Below the pieces are notes generated by a model. It was not told the origin of the DNA and made no database searches. It was given only the letters and a program-made list of their open reading frames with translations. A DNA stretch of 27,644 nt from JAADDG01 sp964450755 (GTDB lineage Bacteria; Campylobacterota; Campylobacteria; Campylobacterales; JAADDG01). Positions 23,023 through 27,644 of the stretch are shown here, one piece after another. Location of the stretch: positions 1 through 27,644 of the forward strand of contig CAYVDJ010000045.1 in the NCBI GenBank assembly GCA_964450755.1, in the 5' to 3' direction. Position 1 is the first letter of the stretch. The number at the start of each line of letters is the position of its first letter. Both the position numbers and the translations under genes were made by a program.

Positions 23023-24003
23023 TTATAAAATAATTTTTTCCTGATAGAGATATCCTCTTATTTTTGGAGGAATCTTTGCTGTTCTGCATTTTTCTTTAAA
23101 ATTTTTATCCATTGTTGTTTTTATATAGGGTGCTATAAAAATTTTGTCTTTTGTTATGCAAACAGCCATTTTGTGTGAAACGACGGACTCTTTTTGATTT
23201 AAAAGCTCTCTTCTTGAAGCGTTTGAGAGCAGAATGGAATTTGCTTTTAGTATCTCGTCTATCTCTCTTATATTTTCGGTATCATCGTCTTTTTTTTCCA
23301 AAATATAAAGCTCTTTTTCTTTATATAGGATTTTTGGCTGATAGAGTCTGCTTTTGTCGCTGTTTAGATATTCAAAGCTTTTTATAATTCCGTTTTTATA
23401 AAGTCTCAAAAATGGTTCCGCAAAATTTTTTCTTATAAAGTTTCTTTTGTATTTTTCATCTTTATTGCTTTTATCTATAAAGTATTTTATCTTATTTCTC
23501 TTTAAAAAATCCTCTAACTCCTCTTTTGTTACATTTGCAAGAGGTCTGAAAAGTGTGTAATCCTCTCTCTCTTTTATCTCGTCAAATCCCAAAAGCTCTA
23601 CAACTCCCGCGCCTTTTGAAAGTTGCATCAAAAACCATTCAAATCTGTCATTTAGCTGGTGGGCGGTTATGAGAGAGTTATAACCCTCTTTTTTGATGAT
23701 CTCTTTGAAAAAATCATATCTTGTAATTCTTGCATTGTGTTCAAAATTTTTGTCTTTTAGTTTTACTCTTTTGATAAATGCCTTTTTGTCAAACCTTTTT
23801 GCCAAAGAGAGGGCGTAGCTCTCCTCTTCATAGGAAGTTGTACGAGTTTGGTAGTTTACCAAAGCTATATCAAACTCTATCCCATGGCTTTTTAGGATAA
23901 AAAACAAGGCAGAAGAATCAACTCCTGCCGAAAAAGCAAGAAGATTTTTTCTGTTTTTCAAAAGGCTGAGAGTTTTAGAGGATAGTTTGGGTAACTGTTG
24001 CAA
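23023..24003 (-). CDS. tilS: tRNA(Ile)-lysidine synthase TilS
   Basis: TilS converts cytidine 34 of the CAU-anticodon tRNA-Ile to lysidine, so that it reads AUA. The PP-loop is LLAFSAGVDSSALF (residues 21-34). The canonical SGGxDS has an alanine in place of the first glycine, a variant I associate with Campylobacterota. The ITAHQLNDRFEWFLM and LFRPLANVTKEEL segments and the DKSN...RNFIRKNF stretch are typical. At 326 residues it lacks much of the C-terminal extension of E. coli TilS (about 430). The start appears to be TTG at 24001-24003, overlapping the rimO end by 29 bases, with GGAGA upstream; a second TTG at residue 15 is possible. No ATG precedes the P-loop. Confidence 0.9.
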   Translation of the reverse strand: MQQLPKLSSKTLSLLKNRKNLLAFSAGVDSSALFFILKSHGIEFDIALVNYQTRTTSYEEESYALSLAKRFDKKAFIKRVKLKDKNFEHNARITRYDFFKEIIKKEGYNSLITAHQLNDRFEWFLMQLSKGAGVVELLGFDEIKEREDYTLFRPLANVTKEELEDFLKRNKIKYFIDKSNKDEKYKRNFIRKNFAEPFLRLYKNGIIKSFEYLNSDKSRLYQPKILYKEKELYILEKKDDDTENIREIDEILKANSILLSNASRRELLNQKESVVSHKMAVCITKDKIFIAPYIKTTMDKNFKEKCRTAKIPPKIRGYLYQEKIIL

Positions 24004-25294
24004 GTAGTTTGTCTCCGGCTATATCGGTGATAAGAGCTTTGTATATCCTGCCTGTTTGGATCTGTTCTTCTATCTGGGAGTCATTGATCAATATCTCTCC
24101 GTCTATCTCTTCAGCCCACTCTGTTTTTTTGGCTCCGATTAGATATTCGTGTTCGCTGCTTTCTCCTTTTGCGATGATAAGAACCTCTTTGTTCAGATCC
24201 TTTTTCAGACTTTTTTGGAATTTTCTCTCTACTGTTTTATTTAGGATTTCTATCCTTTTTTCTATCGTATCTTTGTCTATCTTCTCTTTCATTTCATAGG
24301 CTTTTGTTCCCTCTTCATCAGAATAGGCAAAGATATTTACTCTGTCAAAATCAAAATCTTCCAAAAACTCACAAAGTTCTTTGAAATCCTCTTCACTCTC
24401 TTTTGGATGACCTACGATTACACTTGTTCTCAAAAATGAATTTTCACTCTCTCTCATCTTTGTCAGTTGATGGATAATCGTCTCTTTTAATGCTCCTCTT
24501 TTCATGATTTTTAGCATTTTGTCGCTTATGTGCTGGATAGGCATATCAAAGTAGTTGTGAAAGATCTTTGAAGAGATGATTTTGTCGATCAGTTGATCGC
24601 TTAGGGTTGTCGGGTAGAGATAGAGTATCCTTGCGCTTTTTACTCCCTCTGTCTTTTCTATCTCATCTATCAGATCAACAAGTCCATCTTTGATATTGAA
24701 ATCTCTCAGATAAGAACTGCTGTCTTGTGAGATGAAACTAAAATCATAAAAACCTTTTTTGGTTAATTTTTCAACCTCTTTTACGATCTCTTTTAGTTCT
24801 CTTGATTTTAGAGTTCCTTTGAAAGAGGGAATAGCGCAAAAACTGCATTTTTGATTGCATCCTTCGCTCAGTTTTATATAAGCGTGATAGTTTGAGCCGG
24901 TGATCACTCTCTCTTCATCTTTTATAAGATAGGTTTCAGGACTAAAAGAGCTTTTTTTGGCTTTTATGATTTCATCTATCCTGTCATAGTCTCCTACACC
25001 TGTGAAGATATCCACCTCTTTTAGCTCTTTTTGAAGCTCCTCTTTGTATCGTTCACTCAAACAGCCGCTCATAACCAAAAGAGAATCTTTTTTTCTCTGC
25101 TGATGCAGGTTTAAGATACTCTCCAAACTCTCCTCTTTTGCCGCATCTATAAAACCGCATGTATTTACGATGATAACATCGGCATCTTCTGGTTCATTTG
25201 TCAATTGGTAATCTTTCAGTTTTCCAAGCATCACTTCACTGTCCACAAGATTTTTGGTACAGCCAAGAGATACCAAATGTAATTTTTTATTCAT
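23975..25294 (-). CDS. rimO: Ribosomal protein S12 methylthiotransferase RimO
   Basis: RimO is a radical SAM enzyme that methylthiolates an aspartate of ribosomal protein S12. The 439-residue protein has the N-terminal UPF0004 domain with Cys12 (LVSLGCTKNLVDSE), Cys46 (NTCGFID) and Cys78 (SGCLSERY) for the auxiliary cluster. The radical SAM motif is SEGCNQKCSFCAIPSFKG (Cys146, Cys150, Cys153), and the C-terminal TRAM domain begins near residue 375. LGCTKNLVDSE, with the lysine and asparagine, marks RimO rather than MiaB. It starts three bases after the panC stop with no strong ribosome binding site, so translation is probably coupled, and it overlaps tilS at its end. Confidence 0.96.
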   Translation of the reverse strand: MNKKLHLVSLGCTKNLVDSEVMLGKLKDYQLTNEPEDADVIIVNTCGFIDAAKEESLESILNLHQQRKKDSLLVMSGCLSERYKEELQKELKEVDIFTGVGDYDRIDEIIKAKKSSFSPETYLIKDEERVITGSNYHAYIKLSEGCNQKCSFCAIPSFKGTLKSRELKEIVKEVEKLTKKGFYDFSFISQDSSSYLRDFNIKDGLVDLIDEIEKTEGVKSARILYLYPTTLSDQLIDKIISSKIFHNYFDMPIQHISDKMLKIMKRGALKETIIHQLTKMRESENSFLRTSVIVGHPKESEEDFKELCEFLEDFDFDRVNIFAYSDEEGTKAYEMKEKIDKDTIEKRIEILNKTVERKFQKSLKKDLNKEVLIIAKGESSEHEYLIGAKKTEWAEEIDGEILINDSQIEEQIQTGRIYKALITDIAGDKLLATVTQTIL

Positions 25295-25297
25295 ATT

Positions 25298-26122
25298 TTA
25301 TACCCATATATTATCGATAAGTCTTGTATCACCCACATATCCGGCTATCAAAATGATACTCTCTCCTATCTTTATCTCATCTGTTTTGTTGAAATCTCTG
25401 TCAGTGATCTCCACATACTCTATTCTGATCTCTTTTAATACATCCATCATATACTCTTTTATCTTTTTTGCATCTCTTTGACCGCTGATGATGAGATTTG
25501 AAGCTCTTTTTAAAGCTCTTGAGATCAAAAGAGCCTGATTTCTCTCTGTCGGGGAGAGATAGACATTTCTACTGCTCATAGCCAAACCGTTCTCTTCTCT
25601 GATAATATCGCAGGGAACTATCTCTATATCCAAAAAAAGCTCTCTTTTCATCTTCTCTATCAGATAGAGTTGTTGTGCATCTTTTTTACCAAAATATGCT
25701 TTTGTCGGTGAAGTGATATTAAAAAGTTTCAAAACAACTCTCAAAACACCGTCAAAATGTCCGGGTCTGTGGTAGCCTTCTAGGATATATCCTTTTATCT
25801 TCGGTGCATTTATCAAAACTTCATCGCTGTTTATATAGATATCCTCTTTTGTCGGTAAAAAAAGTATATCTACTCCCGCAAGTTCGCATATTTTGCTGTC
25901 GGCTTCTATCTTTTTTGGATATTTGTCAAAATCCTCTCCCTCCAAAAACTGGGTGGGATTTACAAAGATCGAAACAATGGTGTGATCGTTTTCCTGAACG
26001 GATCTTTTTATCAGTGAGATATGACCGTTGTGAAGCGCCCCCATCGTGGGAACAAAACCCACACTTCCTTTTAAAGTTTTTTTATAATTAATCAAATCAT
26101 CTGGTTTAGAAAATATTTCCAT
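25298..26122 (-). CDS. panC: Pantothenate synthetase
   Basis: PanC joins pantoate and beta-alanine with ATP to make pantothenate, the precursor of coenzyme A. The 274-residue protein has the HIGH-type motif in FVPTMGALHNGHISL (Met27 to His34). It also has SIFVNPTQF, GYHRPGHFDGVLRVV, YFGKKDAQQL and the KMSKS-equivalent MSSRNVYLS. It heads the panC-rimO-tilS-propeller operon and is divergent from prfB across 73 bases. A TGCTATAAT extended -10 lies on the minus strand 50 bases upstream. The ribosome binding site is weak (AGAG). panB and panD are not in the window. Confidence 0.96.
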   Translation of the reverse strand: MEIFSKPDDLINYKKTLKGSVGFVPTMGALHNGHISLIKRSVQENDHTIVSIFVNPTQFLEGEDFDKYPKKIEADSKICELAGVDILFLPTKEDIYINSDEVLINAPKIKGYILEGYHRPGHFDGVLRVVLKLFNITSPTKAYFGKKDAQQLYLIEKMKRELFLDIEIVPCDIIREENGLAMSSRNVYLSPTERNQALLISRALKRASNLIISGQRDAKKIKEYMMDVLKEIRIEYVEITDRDFNKTDEIKIGESIILIAGYVGDTRLIDNIWV

Positions 26123-26171
26123 TTTAAGTCTCTTTTTAGTATGATAACAAAGTTTTATAGAATAATTTAAT

Positions 26172-26180
26172 ATTATAGCA
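26172..26180 (-). promoter_or_regulatory. Extended -10 promoter for the panC operon
   Basis: The minus strand reads TGCTATAAT, identical to the amrS promoter core. The predicted start is near 26165, giving a 43-base leader. The same AT-rich stretch read on the plus strand must also drive prfB, so the two promoters overlap. Confidence 0.5.
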
Positions 26181-26185
26181 GATTT

Positions 26186-26190
26186 AGGAG
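26186..26190 (+). promoter_or_regulatory. SD that fixes the TTG start of prfB
   Basis: AGGAG lies five bases before TTG 26196-26198. No in-frame ATG occurs near the expected N-terminus, so the TTG is the probable start. Confidence 0.75.
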
Positions 26191-26195
26191 AAAAA

Positions 26196-27293
26196 TTGGA
26201 TAGTTATGAATATAGTGAGCTTTTGAAGAAGCTTGATATCAAGATAGACAATATTGCAAAGATCATAAAACCGGACGATTTAAAAAAGAGGTTAAATGAG
26301 ATAGAAGAGATAGAACAAAAGCCTGATTTTTGGAATGATGCAAAAGAAGCTGCCAAAATTCAGCAGGAAAAAAACAAGATAAACTCTATCCTTCAAAGAT
26401 ATCAGAAAGCAAAAAGTGCCATAGAAGATGCAAAAGAGCTTTTTGAGATGGCCTCAGGTGAAAATGACGAAGAGACTTTGGATGAGCTTTTCAAAGAGGC
26501 GGAAGGGTTGGAAGAGATCATCACAAAGCTTGAGATCGCGATGATGTTAAGCGGTGAAGATGACTCAAAAAATGCCATCGTCTCCATACATCCGGGAGCC
26601 GGAGGCACCGAATCGCAGGATTGGGCAAGTATGCTTTATCGTATGTATCTAAGATGGGCAGAGAGAGAAGGTTTTAAAGTGGAGGAGCTTGATTTTCAAG
26701 AGGGTGAAGAAGCGGGGATCAAAGATGTCAGTTTTATCGTCAAAGGTGAAAATGCCTACGGTTATCTAAAAGCCGAAAACGGTATTCATCGTCTTGTTCG
26801 TATAAGTCCTTTTGATTCAAATGCCAGAAGGCACACCTCTTTTGCCTCCGTGATGGTCTCTCCGGAAGTTGATGATGATATCGATATCGTCATAGAGGAT
26901 AAAGAGATCAGAGTTGATACATATCGGGCGAGTGGTGCGGGTGGACAGCATGTCAATAAAACAGATTCGGCTATAAGGATAACACATATCCCAACCGGTA
27001 TAGTTGTGCAGTGTCAAAATGACAGAAGTCAGCATAAAAATCGCGCAAATGCGATGAAAATGTTAAAGTCAAGGCTTTATGAACTCGAACTTGAAAAGCA
27101 AAAAGCCGAAAAAGAGGGAGTTGCAAAAAGCGAAATAGGGTGGGGGCATCAGATAAGAAGTTATGTATTGGCCCCTTATCAGCAGATAAAGGATACAAGA
27201 AGCAATCAGGCATATTCAAATGTAGATGCCATCTTGGACGGAGATATAACAAAGGTGATAGAAGATGTTCTGATCGCCGAACAGGAAAAATAG
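26196..27293 (+). CDS. prfB: Peptide chain release factor 2
   Basis: RF2 recognises UAA and UGA stop codons and triggers peptide release. The 365-residue protein has the RF2 anticodon-mimic tripeptide SPF (204-206, in LVRISPFDSNARRH) and the catalytic GGQ (249-251, in ASGAGGQHVNKTD). The IHPGAGGTESQDWA segment is also typical. The coding frame is continuous through the N-terminal region where many bacteria have an in-frame UGA and programmed +1 frameshift, so expression is not autoregulated that way here. Translation starts at TTG with AGGAG upstream. A small unknown gene follows after 12 bases. Confidence 0.97.
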   Translation: MDSYEYSELLKKLDIKIDNIAKIIKPDDLKKRLNEIEEIEQKPDFWNDAKEAAKIQQEKNKINSILQRYQKAKSAIEDAKELFEMASGENDEETLDELFKEAEGLEEIITKLEIAMMLSGEDDSKNAIVSIHPGAGGTESQDWASMLYRMYLRWAEREGFKVEELDFQEGEEAGIKDVSFIVKGENAYGYLKAENGIHRLVRISPFDSNARRHTSFASVMVSPEVDDDIDIVIEDKEIRVDTYRASGAGGQHVNKTDSAIRITHIPTGIVVQCQNDRSQHKNRANAMKMLKSRLYELELEKQKAEKEGVAKSEIGWGHQIRSYVLAPYQQIKDTRSNQAYSNVDAILDGDITKVIEDVLIAEQEK

Positions 27294-27305
27294 GAAAGGA
27301 TAAAA

Positions 27306-27638
27306 ATGGTAAATGTTTTAGATGAAACTTTATTGGTACAGTTTGGTTACAGACAGAGTGAAAATGCAAAAACACAACTCAAAAGAGTTATCAAAAACAC
27401 AAAAGGTTTTGAGCATATAGGAAAACATCTACTTGCCCTAAATGACAATCTGAAACCTTTTGATTCTTATGTTACCCTCTCAAGTACTCATGACTATTTT
27501 AAGATAAAAAACGAAGGCAAGGATGAAGAGGAGATAGAAAAAGTAAATACTCTCATAAAAAAATGGGCTGACAAATACAAAGTAAAACTTCAAAAAGTAG
27601 AAGGGAAAGAGACTTACTATATCATAGGAGTTTTGTAA
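27306..27638 (+). CDS. Small hypothetical protein downstream of prfB
   Basis: This 110-residue protein does not match a family I recognise. It is cysteine-free and highly charged, with a predicted helix-rich middle (EEEIEKVNTLIKKWADKYK, about 84-102) and a C-terminal strand (TYYIIGVL). There is no signal peptide or membrane segment. A good ribosome binding site (AGGAAAGGA) precedes the ATG, and it starts 12 bases after the prfB stop, so it is probably co-transcribed. The codon choice resembles its neighbours. It is complete, ending six bases before the right edge of the window. Confidence 0.75.
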   Translation: MVNVLDETLLVQFGYRQSENAKTQLKRVIKNTKGFEHIGKHLLALNDNLKPFDSYVTLSSTHDYFKIKNEGKDEEEIEKVNTLIKKWADKYKVKLQKVEGKETYYIIGVL

Positions 27639-27644
27639 AAAAAC

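Noticed and set aside
23009..23089. 27-residue N-terminal extension of the propeller protein
   Set aside because: It overlaps tilS, has no SD and would bury the signal peptide; AGGAG supports the start at 23008.
26196..26400. Programmed frameshift in prfB
   Set aside because: The RF2 frame is continuous from TTG through the conserved N-terminal region, with no in-frame UGA.
1..27644. CRISPR array, tRNA/rRNA genes, insertion sequences, prophage or toxin-antitoxin pair
   Set aside because: No regularly spaced repeats, RNA gene signatures, transposase or integrase motifs or paired small toxin genes were found.

Overview
The window looks like chromosomal DNA of a member of the Campylobacterota (former Epsilonproteobacteria), probably a free-living, non-Campylobacter/Helicobacter lineage. 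The evidence is low GC, dense gene packing, a remote CheZ of the H. pylori type, a short TilS with an SAGVDS P-loop, a glutamine synthetase without the adenylylation tyrosine, and the gene order glnA / cheZ / U32 peptidase family / purE / small conserved gene. As I recall it, that order matches the Cj0699-Cj0704 neighbourhood of C. jejuni, where glyQ follows. The pair glgA-glgB argues against a host-adapted Campylobacter or Helicobacter. No tRNA, rRNA, CRISPR array, insertion sequence or prophage was seen. The longest gene-free stretch is about 130 bases.

Layout. (1) Bases 1-3246, minus strand: one operon read cheZ, a trhP-like U32 gene, purE, a DUF3972-like gene, and a glutaredoxin-like gene cut by the left edge. 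(2) Bases 3334-5612, plus strand: a PHP-type histidinol-phosphatase and glnA, ending in a strong terminator. (3) Bases 5652-14630, minus strand: a single 2992-residue secreted modular protein filling a third of the window. It carries an L-type lectin-like domain, four Calx-beta domains, two propeller-like repeats, a beta-helix region, LamG, GEVED, and an MshQ/DUF6701-like C-terminus. (4) Bases 14719-15744, minus: amrS, the radical SAM member of the AmmeMemoRadiSam set. (5) Bases 15852-17764, plus: hemH-rnz. (6) Bases 17830-21240, minus: glgA-glgB. (7) Bases 21371-26122, minus: panC-rimO-tilS plus a secreted TolB-like seven-bladed propeller protein. (8) Bases 26196-27638, plus: prfB and a small unknown gene.

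Most genes are housekeeping: nitrogen assimilation, purine, histidine, heme and pantothenate synthesis, tRNA and ribosome modification, translation termination. The accessory content is the giant surface protein, the propeller protein and the glycogen genes. The observation most worth following is that the giant protein carries at least 23 bacterial N-glycosylation sequons (D/E-X-N-X-S/T), all after about residue 690, while the neighbouring secreted propeller protein has none. Second is a shared 17-base motif inside the two hairpins that bracket glgAB. Third is a near-perfect palindrome 24 bases upstream of the giant gene's start codon.
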